A DNA stretch of 64,000 nucleotides from Natronosalvus rutilus (GTDB taxonomy: Archaea; Halobacteriota; Halobacteria; Halobacteriales; Natrialbaceae). This document shows positions 9,009-16,524 of the stretch, piece by piece (the first letter of the stretch is position 1; each line of letters begins with the position of its first letter). Position numbers and translations under genes: made by a program. Under the pieces are notes generated by a model. It made no database searches and was not told the DNA's origin. It saw nothing but the letters and a program-made list of their open reading frames with translations. Location of the stretch: the NCBI RefSeq assembly GCF_024204665.1, contig NZ_CP100355.1:620001-684000 (forward strand), given 5' to 3'.

Positions 9009-11492
9009 TTACCGGCTCGAGTCGAGTCGCTCGCGAAATCGCTCGAGGCCGAACTCGAGCATGTCGGGACTGACCGGCTGAAACTCGTCGTCGTCCGGAA
9101 GGAACTGACGGACCGAATCCCAGCTGTCGCGAGCGTACCGTTCGTCGAGAAGGATGCGGACGCCGACGTCCTCGGGCGATCGGATTACCCGACCAATCGC
9201 CTGTCTGGCCTTCCGAACCGCCGGGACCGTCAGCGCGTAGGTGAACCCGTCGCCGAACGCGTCGTCGTAGGCCCGCCGAATCGCCTTCGTCCGCGGACTC
9301 GCCGTGTTGACGATCGGAACACCGCAGATGACCGCCGCCGCGAGGCGGTCCCCGCTGTAGTCGACGCCCTCCGTCAGGGTCCCGCGAAGGCTCGTGACGA
9401 GTACCTTCCCCCCGCCCGCAAAGAACTCATCTTTCAGGGATTCCGTGGCGTCGTCGCTGCTCGAGGCGTCGAGCAAGACGGGCTTGTCGACTCCCGGATG
9501 CGCCTCGAGGACCGACGCGGCCCACTCGGCCTCGCCGTAGCTCGGCATTCCGACGAGGACGTTCCCCGGAAGTCGGGCGACCTGCGCCAGCGCGTCCGCG
9601 TACGCGGTTCGCGTCGACGTCTCCTCGCTAGGCGGCCCCCGGTTGTCGTAGGTGAACTTCGGCACCGAAACCGCGAAGCTCTCGCGATTGGCCTCAGGGA
9701 AGTGCAAGCCGTACTGCCGTTCGACGACCGGACGCCCTTCCTCGCGCGCGAGGTACTCGAGACCCGTGACCTCCCGGAAGGCGCCCATCGGCTCGAGGGT
9801 CGCGCTCATCAAAATGCCGCCGCCGAACGCTGACAGTCGCGAACCGATGGCGTCGCTGGGAACGCAGCTGTGCAGGGCGAGTCGAGCCGTGTACGCTCGC
9901 CGCCAGGAGTCGGCCGGCTCCATCTCATCCCAGGTTCGCTCGAGTTCGATCTCTCGGAAGTTCGTCGTGTGATCGCGACGGTACCACTCCCCGAGCAAGC
10001 GGCCGACGGCGGGCGAAGCCCGGGTCTTCTCCTCGTCCTCGGCCTCATTGAGAATCCGCTCGGCGACCGCCCCGACCGACTCGGCTCGCACCCAGGTCGC
10101 GTCGCTGTACCCCGCCTCGGCTGCCCACTCGGAAATTTCGTCCTCGGCCGGCATCGTCGGATCGCGAAGCGGGATTTCGTCGTCCTCGAGCGACGTCAGA
10201 TCGGTCTGCCAGGCCCGATTTGTCCGCTCCAGGTGGGCGCGAACTCGACGGTCGAGTTCCCCACGGAGGTCCTGGACGAATTCGAGGGTGCGCTCGAGTC
10301 CCTCGACCGAGACGTCAGTGTCGTTCAGTTCGGCGCGAACGAGGTCTGCGTCGGCAGTCTTCGAGCCACCCTGGGCCTGGCGACCCTCCTGGTCGAATCG
10401 GACTGGCTGGAGCACCCGCGAGAGTTCCGTTTCGGCGTCGCGAAGCGTGGTGTCTGCGACCCTGTCGCTCACTAGATCGCGAACTCGGGGCTCGAGCATG
10501 TGAGCTTCGTCACAGACGACGAACGTCGACTCGTCGAGCAGAGCGCCGGTGAACGCGGCGGTCGTCGTCGGGTCGAAAGCGTGGTAGTAGTTGCCGATGA
10601 CGACCTCCACGTGGCCCAGCACGGCCCCCATCACCGAGTGTGGGCAAGTGCCGTGTCGAACCGACCCAGCGACGAGGTCTTCAGGTGTGAGCAGGCCGGT
10701 TTCGGTCACGTCGAAGGGAGCCGCTTCGACTGGATCGGCGTCGCTTCCCTCCTCCGGCAGGTCCTCAAGATACTGGGCGTAGAACGGACAGTACTCGACC
10801 TCGCTTCCGGCGGGGCCGCCGGTATTGTACTCCGGCATCTCCGGTGGGTACGGCGTCGGTTCGCCGGCCGTCTCGAGATAGCGCGCACCGGCGCGGCTAA
10901 TGGTCGATCCGCCCGTTCCTGTGTTACCGTTATCGCCACCGACACCCCCTTCGGTTCCACTGGAACGTCCCCCGCTCCGGACTCCACTATCGGCCAGCCC
11001 AATCTGCTGGCTTCGGGCCTGGGCAGCGAGCGCACCGGCCGTCGTCGAGCCACCCTCACCAGTGAGATCGCGCGTGCGATCGCGAAGGGTTTCGCATCGG
11101 TCGTAGACGTTGTCGTCGCTGATTCCGCCTGCGTTTTCACGGTTGTACGGGCAGACGTCGGCCTTGCCGACGAGCGTGAGTCCCGAAATCGGGTTCCAGT
11201 CGGTGGGCAGGTTCTCGTTGATCGTCTCGAGGTCCGTCTCGAACTGGCGCAGTTGCTGTTTGACGCTCGTGAGGACGAACACCCGTTCGTACTGGCTGTC
11301 GGGGTCACGAACGAGATCGATGCCCGCAGTGAGCGCGATCATCGTCTTGCCGGTCCCACAGGCTCCTTCGATGACCGTGTACCCGCCCTCGGTAGCAGTT
11401 TCGATGGCCGTCTCGATCCCGTCGACTTGCTCGTCGTAGGGTTCGTCGTGGCCGAACACTGGGCGCCAGTCCGTCATCTCCTCCGTACTCAT
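9009..11492 (-). CDS. Rad3/XPD-like ATP-dependent DNA helicase with Fe-S cluster
   Basis: 827 residues. Superfamily 2 helicase of the DinG/Rad3/XPD group: Walker A IEGACGTGKT (about 41-50), DEAH box VVCDEAH (residues 325-331), and C-terminal motifs including MSATLEPM, GKVLVTSLRGTLTEGVDYSGD and the motif VI run VPAVRKARQAIGRVIRSPED. Four cysteines between Walker A and DEAH (about 114, 133, 235, 283; CPYN, YDRC, EYCPFY, GTCPHS) match the Fe-S cluster ligands of XPD. Between Cys133 and Cys235 there is an extra Gly/Ser/Thr-rich stretch (about 145-207). The likely role is 5'-3' unwinding in excision repair or recombination. A TATA box on this strand at 11539-11546 gives a short leader. MTDWRP five codons in is an alternative start. 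Confidence 0.9.
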   Translation of the reverse strand: MSTEEMTDWRPVFGHDEPYDEQVDGIETAIETATEGGYTVIEGACGTGKTMIALTAGIDLVRDPDSQYERVFVLTSVKQQLRQFETDLETINENLPTDWNPISGLTLVGKADVCPYNRENAGGISDDNVYDRCETLRDRTRDLTGEGGSTTAGALAAQARSQQIGLADSGVRSGGRSSGTEGGVGGDNGNTGTGGSTISRAGARYLETAGEPTPYPPEMPEYNTGGPAGSEVEYCPFYAQYLEDLPEEGSDADPVEAAPFDVTETGLLTPEDLVAGSVRHGTCPHSVMGAVLGHVEVVIGNYYHAFDPTTTAAFTGALLDESTFVVCDEAHMLEPRVRDLVSDRVADTTLRDAETELSRVLQPVRFDQEGRQAQGGSKTADADLVRAELNDTDVSVEGLERTLEFVQDLRGELDRRVRAHLERTNRAWQTDLTSLEDDEIPLRDPTMPAEDEISEWAAEAGYSDATWVRAESVGAVAERILNEAEDEEKTRASPAVGRLLGEWYRRDHTTNFREIELERTWDEMEPADSWRRAYTARLALHSCVPSDAIGSRLSAFGGGILMSATLEPMGAFREVTGLEYLAREEGRPVVERQYGLHFPEANRESFAVSVPKFTYDNRGPPSEETSTRTAYADALAQVARLPGNVLVGMPSYGEAEWAASVLEAHPGVDKPVLLDASSSDDATESLKDEFFAGGGKVLVTSLRGTLTEGVDYSGDRLAAAVICGVPIVNTASPRTKAIRRAYDDAFGDGFTYALTVPAVRKARQAIGRVIRSPEDVGVRILLDERYARDSWDSVRQFLPDDDEFQPVSPDMLEFGLERFRERLDSSR

Positions 11493-11538
11493 CGTCGGTC
11501 GTGCATAGGGTTGACGGACTGATCTGGCCGCGGCATCG

Positions 11539-11546
11539 TATATAAA
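11539..11546 (-). promoter_or_regulatory. TATA box for the Rad3-like helicase
   Basis: On the minus strand TTTATATA lies about 50 nt upstream of the helicase start, giving a predicted 20-25 nt leader. Confidence 0.5.
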
Positions 11547-11851
11547 GGATCGGCAGCGACGTTTGAAGTCGAAAAACGAATCGTCGGTCGGTAGCGACGA
11601 GATAAATTGTCGTCACTCGAGTTTGCAGTCGAATTGACTCGTCGGTCGAGCCCGGTGGACTGTCGTCTCGACTGGAACGCGAGGCTCGCTAGAACACCAC
11701 CTGATGATTCGGAAACCCACCACTGTAACGCACCACAAAAGACACGGGCCGGCCATCGGAACGACCAGCCGCGACCCTGTATTCCCAGGTGGCCACCCCC
11801 CAGTGGCCACTCGAAGAGGCGATGGCTCGAAACGTAAATCTTTGGATACCT

Positions 11852-11898
11852 TTCACACAGTGAAACGACTGGCGTCCACGTTCACACAGTAAAACGAC
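11852..11898. repeat. Direct repeat with palindrome, downstream of hemL
   Basis: TTCACACAGTGAAACGAC (11852-11869) recurs as TTCACACAGTAAAACGAC (11881-11898), 29 bp apart, with one mismatch. The first copy forms a perfect inverted repeat TTTCAC-ACA-GTGAAA. Both lie just beyond the hemL stop, within a gene-free stretch (11493-11923) that otherwise contains only the helicase promoter and two GTGGCCAC palindromes near 11790-11810. It could be a termination or operator element. Confidence 0.5.
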
Positions 11899-11923
11899 GA
11901 ACAGCCAGCGACTCGAGGAGCGA

Positions 11924-13270
11924 TCAGAGCGCGTGCTTGTACGCCTCGAGCGTCCGCTCGACGTCCTCCTCGGTGTGGCCGTAACTGACGAACTGACTCT
12001 CGAACTGGTTCTGGGAGAGGAAGATTCCCTGCTCGCGCATCTCGCCCCAGAAGATCCGCCGCCAGCGTTCGGTTTCCGCCCGCTTGACGTCGGCCGCGTT
12101 CTTCGGACAGTATTCGTAGCGCGGACACTCGGGATCCTGGCGGCAGCCGGCTTCACACTGGCCCTCGAGTTCGTCTCGGGAGGGGCCCTCGCGCGTAAAG
12201 ATTACTTTGAACATGCTGTCGGTTCCGACGACGGTGTAGTTCGGTGCCTGGTCCGCGAGAACGTCGGTGAGACCGGCCCGGAGCATCTCCCCGAGCCCGT
12301 TGACGTGGTCGTAGACGTCGTTTTCGGCCGCGAACGTGAGTGTCTCGAGTCCAGCGGCCATCGTCACGGGATGGCCGGAGAAGGTACCGGCCTGGAAGAC
12401 GTCACCGGTAGGTGCGAATCCCTCGATCAACTCGGCGCGGCCACCGATGGCACCGACGGGAAATCCACCGCCGATGATCTTGCCGAAGGTGGTGAGGTCA
12501 GGCGTGATGCCGAAGTGACTCTGCGCACAGCCCAGCCCGCCGACGCGAAAGCCGGTGATGACCTCGTCGAAGATCAGTAGCGAGTCGTGATCGTCGGTGA
12601 GTTCGCGAAGGGTCTCGAGGTAGCCGTCGACGGGGTGGACGATGCCGTAGTTGGCGAGGATCGGTTCGACGAGGACCCCAGCGATGTCGTCGCCGTGCTC
12701 CTGGAAGACCTCGCGAACGGCCGCTTCGTCGTTGAACGGGACGGGAAGGGTGTGCTCGGCGAACGCCTGCGGGATCCCGGCTGAGGAGGGAGCGGGATGG
12801 TCGGCGTCGCCCTCGACCAGCGTCGACTCCTGGGCGCCGTGGTAGCCACCCTGCATGATGACGATCTTGTTTCGGCCGGTCGTTCCACGGGCGAGGCGGA
12901 CGGCCGAGACGGTCGCTTCCGTCCCGGAGTTGACGAACCGGATCTTCTCGACGCTCGGGACGTGCCGAACGACGAACTCGGCGAGGTCGACCTCGAGTTC
13001 GGTCGGCGTACCGTACATCGGACCCTCGCTGGCCGCTCGCTGGATCGCTGCCTGGACGGGTTCGGGAAGGTCGTGCCCGAGGAGCAGGGGCCCGAGTCCC
13101 ATGACCCAGTCGACGAGTCGATTGCCGTCGGCGTCGACGACGTGGCCGCCGTCCCCCTTTCGAACGAAAAAGGGATACGGCTCGATGGCCGCCCGGACGG
13201 CGGAGTTGACGCCGCCGGGCATGACGGACAGCGCCCGGTCGTACAGCGCGCGTGAGCGTTCGTCGTTCAT
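11924..13270 (-). CDS. hemL: Glutamate-1-semialdehyde 2,1-aminomutase
   Basis: 448 residues. PLP enzyme of the C5 tetrapyrrole pathway converting glutamate-1-semialdehyde to 5-aminolevulinate (haem, cobalamin). Visible: the N-terminal [34 protein letters not shown], the cofactor block [33 protein letters not shown], and the PLP-lysine segment [18 protein letters not shown]. Length matches the family (about 430-450). Unusual for the family, the C-terminal third holds a cysteine-containing segment ([26 protein letters not shown]) that could bind a metal; I recall similar segments in haloarchaeal HemL proteins but cannot verify this. No other hem gene lies nearby. The long gene-free region is upstream. 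Confidence 0.95.
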   Translation of the reverse strand: MNDERSRALYDRALSVMPGGVNSAVRAAIEPYPFFVRKGDGGHVVDADGNRLVDWVMGLGPLLLGHDLPEPVQAAIQRAASEGPMYGTPTELEVDLAEFVVRHVPSVEKIRFVNSGTEATVSAVRLARGTTGRNKIVIMQGGYHGAQESTLVEGDADHPAPSSAGIPQAFAEHTLPVPFNDEAAVREVFQEHGDDIAGVLVEPILANYGIVHPVDGYLETLRELTDDHDSLLIFDEVITGFRVGGLGCAQSHFGITPDLTTFGKIIGGGFPVGAIGGRAELIEGFAPTGDVFQAGTFSGHPVTMAAGLETLTFAAENDVYDHVNGLGEMLRAGLTDVLADQAPNYTVVGTDSMFKVIFTREGPSRDELEGQCEAGCRQDPECPRYEYCPKNAADVKRAETERWRRIFWGEMREQGIFLSQNQFESQFVSYGHTEEDVERTLEAYKHAL

Positions 13271-13381
13271 GGTATGGTCGGCGCTTTGGTCGCGGACGGC
13301 AAAGATGTACCGAGGTCTGATTCTGTCGAGATCGGGGGTTGGTGTGTCAGTGGTTGGACCGTGCCTGAAAGCGCAGTGATT

Positions 13382-13402
13382 CTCGAGTTGAAACGAAGGG
13401 GT
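13382..13402 (+). other. ORB-like element 1
   Basis: CTCGAGTT followed by the core GAAACGAAGGGGT; the G-string points right. One mismatch to the copy at 5028-5048. Resembles archaeal origin recognition boxes bound by Orc1/Cdc6; binding is inferred. Confidence 0.5.
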
Positions 13403-13500
13403 GTTCGGTCCTACGCTGGTTAATATTAGATGTTTGAGGTTATCGAGGAGGTGAGAAAAGTAAATTATTCTGATGGGTTTGCCGGGGTTAGAACACCCCC

Positions 13501-13520
13501 ACCCCTTCGTTTCGGGTGGA
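13501..13520 (-). other. ORB-like element 2 (with long G-string)
   Basis: On the minus strand TCCACCCGAAACGAAGGGGT, continued by GGGGG. The G-string points left, away from element 3, so elements 2 and 3 form an inverted pair about 300 bp apart. A long G-string at the end of the box is described for haloarchaeal ORBs. Confidence 0.6.
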
Positions 13521-13645
13521 GACGGTCGAAGCGGTGGCGGGTTTCGTGGGCCGGGAGAGCCGGATCGGTGATTGAGTGGGGACGATTTCTGCTCGAGGCG
13601 GCAGGAGAAGCCGTGAGAGTCGTGAATTCGGGGAGAAGCAGCGGT

Positions 13646-13733
13646 CTAGTAACTCAAGCCGTCTAGGACGGCGTTTCTAGTAGAGTCTAGTAACAAAAAC
13701 CAACTCACCTAGTAAGATGCGTTATTTGCTAGT
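13646..13733 (+). repeat. CTAGTAA repeats in helical phase, with hairpin
   Basis: CTAGT-type heptamers start at 13646, 13677, 13687, 13709 and 13729: three perfect CTAGTAA, one CTAGTAG, one CTAGTGC. Spacings of 31, 10, 22 and 20 bp are close to whole DNA turns, so all copies face one side of the helix. Between the first two lies a hairpin GCCGTC-TAG-GACGGC (13658-13672) followed by GTTT. The array sits midway between the inverted ORB-like elements 2 and 3. Confidence 0.6.
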
Positions 13734-13814
13734 GCTGCGGACTAATTTCTCGGGAGGTATCTTAAACCTTCCCGTCCTAGAAACCCCTCCCACCCCCACC
13801 CCTCCTTTTCGCTC

Positions 13815-13834
13815 TCCACCTGAAACGAAGGGGT
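13815..13834 (+). other. ORB-like element 3 (with long G-string)
   Basis: TCCACCTGAAACGAAGGGGT, continued by GGGGGG. It matches element 2 at 19 of 20 positions in the opposite orientation. A C-rich tract follows. Confidence 0.6.
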
Positions 13835-14239
13835 GGGGGGTCCCCTCCAAATCCCTCTCCCGAGAGGTCGCGTTATCGTACCTCATGGTACGAGGCTTCC
13901 ACTCGCCTTCCACTCACAAACCTCTCTTCCAGTCTCCAATCTCCAATCCCGTTGGACTCCCAACATCGCCCGGTTCTTTCTGCCAAACCTTCGTCGTCAA
14001 CCACATCCCCGTTCTTTTCAATCCTTCTCCTACTCCTGTCCTTGACTCCTCTCACCCTCCGTCTCTTGACTTGTCCTGCCCTCTGCGTTCAATATCGAGA
14101 CCTTCACTAACCGCTTGAAGCGACAGACAGCCGTCACGAACCGCTCGAGGCGACGACGGCCGATCGCTCCATGACCGGAATCCCCAACACAATTATACAG
14201 TTCTCGTCGTTCGTTTACGTGAAACTCAGGACGATTCCC

Positions 14240-14989
14240 ATGACATCCGACTCCGACTCCGACTCAACGGACGCTCAAGACGATCACGCAACCGTCCTCT
14301 TCGATCTCCTCGAAGGGAACGAACGACACGTCGATTCCCTCGCCGACGGCTACTTCGACGCCGTTCGAGACGAACAACACCCCGACGTCGTCACCATGTG
14401 CTGTTCGGATTCGCGGGTTTCACAGGAAGGCATGTGGTCGATCGACCGTCCTGGAGCCATCTTCACGCCGAGTACGATCGGAAACCAGATTTGGGACGTC
14501 GAGGACGGCGAGCGGTTCGTCGACGGAAGCGTTCTGTACCCGATTCACTACACCAACACGGAGGCGGTAGTCGTCGTCGGTCACACCGGCTGTGGTGCCG
14601 TCACGGCTGCCTACGAGGTTGCGTCGGGCGATGAAGAAGCCCCGGGCCCGCGCGGGGTCACCAAGTGGGTCGAGGCGCTCGTTCCCGTCGTCGAGTCGGG
14701 TCTCGAGAGCGAACTGGTCGATACTGGTATCGGATCTGACGCCGACACCGCAATTATCGACCAGCTCGTCGAGTACAACGTCCACCGACAGGTCTCTTAC
14801 CTTCGAATGGCGGAATCGGTTCCGTCCTCAGTCTCCTGCTACGGCTTCGTCTACGACTTTCACGAAACCTACGGGTCCGAACCGGGGCGAGCCTACCTGG
14901 TCAACCTTGACGGCGAAACCGACCCGCGGGCCATCGCCATGGACCTCCCCGACGCGTACGCCGATAGCGTCTCGAGTCTGCTCTACTGA
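14240..14989 (+). CDS. Beta-class carbonic anhydrase
   Basis: 249 residues from the ATG at 14240. Zinc enzyme interconverting CO2 and bicarbonate. The beta-class ligands are present: CSDSR (Cys55, Asp57, Arg59) and HTGC (His115, Cys118), with the Asp-Arg pair intact. Other family blocks include DRPGAIFTPSTIGNQI and the VVVVGHTGCGAVTAA strand. The N-terminus is a serine/aspartate-rich leader (MTSDSDSDSTDAQDD) without a signal peptide, so it acts in the cytoplasm. The frame opens earlier at 14171, but TTATAC (14193-14198) and TTTACG (14213-14218) are promoter-like and would remove that extension. It likely supplies bicarbonate for carboxylases or aids pH balance. It is transcribed alone, away from the ORB-like region. 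Confidence 0.9.
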   Translation: MTSDSDSDSTDAQDDHATVLFDLLEGNERHVDSLADGYFDAVRDEQHPDVVTMCCSDSRVSQEGMWSIDRPGAIFTPSTIGNQIWDVEDGERFVDGSVLYPIHYTNTEAVVVVGHTGCGAVTAAYEVASGDEEAPGPRGVTKWVEALVPVVESGLESELVDTGIGSDADTAIIDQLVEYNVHRQVSYLRMAESVPSSVSCYGFVYDFHETYGSEPGRAYLVNLDGETDPRAIAMDLPDAYADSVSSLLY

Positions 14990-15156
14990 CCACGATAGCC
15001 GCCGTCGATGCGGACGACGATCCTTTTCACTCACATTTCGACGGCTATCGAACGATTCCGTACTCGGAAGTGATGTGATCACGCGGCAGGTTTCGTCTCG
15101 AGGCGAAGTGAACCGCGGACCGAACGTTATTCGTCCTCGCGTTCGAACGTTCGAGT

Positions 15157-15396
15157 ATGCCACAACCCCCGATCTGGGACTCGCTGTGGGGTTTCCTCGA
15201 GAACGACACGAACTTCTACTACGCAATCGGGTTCCTCACGATCGCCATCTTCGTCGCCGCGTTCGTCGCCGTCTCGCTGATCAGCTCGGTAGACCTCACC
15301 CAGGGCGGCTTCCTCGGAATCGTCGCAGGGTTCTCCATGTTCATGCTGGTCTTTTTCATCTCGATTTTCGCCCAGCGACTCGAGGGCCAGGAGTAA
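15157..15396 (+). CDS. Small two-helix membrane protein
   Basis: 79 residues, beginning MPQPPIWDSLWGFLENDTNFYYAIG. Two membrane helices are visible: FYYAIGFLTIAIFVAAFVAVSLI (about 21-43) and GFLGIVAGFSMFMLVFFISIFA (about 51-72), ending in a short charged tail. I do not recognise a named family. The coding character is good (hydrophobic helices in a high-GC gene, clean start after CGTTCGAGT). It stands between the carbonic anhydrase and cold-shock genes with about 110-170 bp on either side, so it is probably monocistronic. Confidence 0.7.
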   Translation: MPQPPIWDSLWGFLENDTNFYYAIGFLTIAIFVAAFVAVSLISSVDLTQGGFLGIVAGFSMFMLVFFISIFAQRLEGQE

Positions 15397-15506
15397 ATAC
15401 GAGTCGAGACGCCTCCAGAGCGACTCTCGAGTTCTTTTAGCCACCTATTCCGGTTGGAGGCTACATCGGAACGGTTATCCGTCTTCCCCGACTCTCTTTA
15501 GAAGCA

Positions 15507-15701
15507 ATGGCGAAAGGAACCGTTGATTTCTTCAACGACACTGGCGGCTACGGATTCATCGAGACTGAGGACGCGGACGACGACGTTTTCTTCCACATGG
15601 AAGACGTTGGCGGCCCTGACCTGGAAGAAGGCCAGGAAATCGAGTTCGACATCGAGCAGGCCCCCAAGGGCCCACGCGCGACGAACGTCGAGCGCCTGTA
15701 A
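15507..15701 (+). CDS. cspA: Cold-shock domain protein (CspA family)
   Basis: 64 residues, the full length of a single cold-shock domain. RNP1-like KGTVDFFNDTGGYGFIET (residues 3-20) and RNP2-like DDVFFHMEDV (about 25-34) are both present, followed by GQEIEFDIEQAPKGPRATNV. It is much more acidic than bacterial CspA, as expected for a salt-in cytoplasm. It binds single-stranded RNA or DNA as an RNA chaperone. CTTTAG at 15496-15501 lies too close to the ATG to be a TATA box, so the promoter is unclear. It stands alone. Confidence 0.93.
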   Translation: MAKGTVDFFNDTGGYGFIETEDADDDVFFHMEDVGGPDLEEGQEIEFDIEQAPKGPRATNVERL

Positions 15702-16058
15702 ATCGGGAATTCACTGAGGTATCGCTTTTGAACTATATTTTTCGACCGCGAGTGACGACGCTACCGTTCGCGTTCACGTTCGGGCTCGCGGTTCGACACT
15801 ACCCAGTCACCAGTCCCTGATTCACGCTCGAGCCTCGGATACGATCTCGAGGCCCACAGGTGCAGTCTTCGAGCCACAGGTACGACCCTTGCGCCGGACG
15901 AATCTCGCTCGACACGAAATGGTGCCCTCATCGACGAGAACCTACGTCATCGAATGTCTTCATCGACGAGAATACTCGTCAACCTGGTCAGACACTCCCC
16001 GAATTGGTCCGGTTCACTGAGTCCGAACCGTTTTGTCGCTCACGCGCGCACGACAGGT
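15702..16058. other. Intergenic region with short CATCGACGAGAA repeats
   Basis: No gene is seen. TATATTTTTCG near 15735 may terminate the cold-shock transcript. CATCGACGAGAA occurs at 15929-15940 and 15961-15972, with a partial copy CATCGA at about 15948, and CCACAGGT occurs twice (about 15854 and 15875). Otherwise nothing recognisable. Confidence 0.4.
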
Positions 16059-16457
16059 ATGGACGACACGGAATCCGCCGAACCGAATCCAGACCTCGAG
16101 CCGACGATTCGCCGTACCGACGACGTCGAGTACGAACCCGTCGAGGCCGCAGACGGACTCGCCAAAGGTGTCCTCATCGCTGCCGAACACGGGGCCCCGA
16201 ACTTCGCGATTCGCCGGTTCACCCTCGAGGCCGGCGCCGAGGTTCCGCCGCACACGAACGCCGTCGAGCACGAGCAGTACGTCCTGGAGGGCGAGTACGT
16301 CGTCGGGATCGGCGACGAGGAGTACGACGTCGAAGCGGGCGACTCCCTCCTGATTCCGGCCGGAACCGTCCACTGGTATCGCAACGAAACCGACGCTGCG
16401 GGTGCGTTCCTCTGTGCCGTTCCCAACGGCGACGACGAGATCGAACTCCTCGAGTAA
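16059..16457 (+). CDS. Cupin domain protein
   Basis: 132 residues from the ATG at 16059. A single conserved cupin barrel: motif 1 GAEVPPHTNAVEHEQYVLEGEYVVGIGDEE contains the metal-ligand pattern HT(N)xxEHEQYVLEG, and motif 2 GDSLLIPAGTVHWYRN supplies the last histidine. A metal-binding small-molecule enzyme or sensor is likely, but cupins cover many activities and no substrate can be assigned. The frame opens at 15954, upstream of which the sequence is repeat-like, so the internal ATG is used. It lies 67 bp before the iron ABC operon, but a promoter and operator sit between them, so co-transcription is unlikely. Confidence 0.85.
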   Translation: MDDTESAEPNPDLEPTIRRTDDVEYEPVEAADGLAKGVLIAAEHGAPNFAIRRFTLEAGAEVPPHTNAVEHEQYVLEGEYVVGIGDEEYDVEAGDSLLIPAGTVHWYRNETDAAGAFLCAVPNGDDEIELLE

Positions 16458-16505
16458 GCGAACCGACTCGTTTCGGTCGGCCTAAATCAACGCACTTTTA
16501 CGCTG

Positions 16506-16519
16506 TTAGGCTAGCCTAA
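16506..16519. promoter_or_regulatory. Iron-dependent repressor operator (DtxR/SirR/Idr type)
   Basis: A perfect 14-bp palindrome TTAGGCTAGCCTAA ends six bases before the ATG of the iron-binding lipoprotein. It matches the DtxR/IdeR-class box (TTAGGTTAGCCTAA). The likely TATA (CTTTTAC, about 16495-16501) puts the transcription start at the gene start, so a bound repressor would cover the start site and repress the three-gene transport operon when iron is ample. The regulator itself is not in the window. Confidence 0.8.
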
Positions 16520-16524
16520 AACGT

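Larger units (their letters stand above)
13271..14239. other. Gene-free region with ORB-like elements (candidate Orc-binding locus or origin)
   Basis: No convincing gene fits in this ~970 bp between hemL (leftward) and the carbonic anhydrase gene (rightward). Open frames here (for example 13717-14118) encode Ser/Pro-rich, non-acidic sequence unlike the rest of the window. The region holds three ORB-like elements (13382-13402 plus, 13501-13520 minus, 13815-13834 plus), five CTAGT repeats (13646-13733), a 6-bp hairpin (13658-13672) and local AT-rich patches (TTAATATTAG near 13430, TAAATTATTC near 13461). The plus strand is G-rich over about 13441-13680 (about 91 G to 47 C by hand count) and C-rich over 13741-14100 (about 54 G to 143 C). 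There is no adjacent orc1/cdc6 gene. Confidence 0.6.

Noticed and set aside
11613..11810. 65-residue minus-strand open frame between the helicase and hemL genes
   Set aside because: No promoter with correct spacing, no family, and composition (many Cys/Trp/Arg) that does not look like a coding gene here.
13717..14118. 133-residue plus-strand open frame in the ORB-like region
   Set aside because: The product is Ser/Pro/Leu-rich with few acidic residues, unlike haloarchaeal proteins, and arises from a pyrimidine-rich tract; no promoter or family support.
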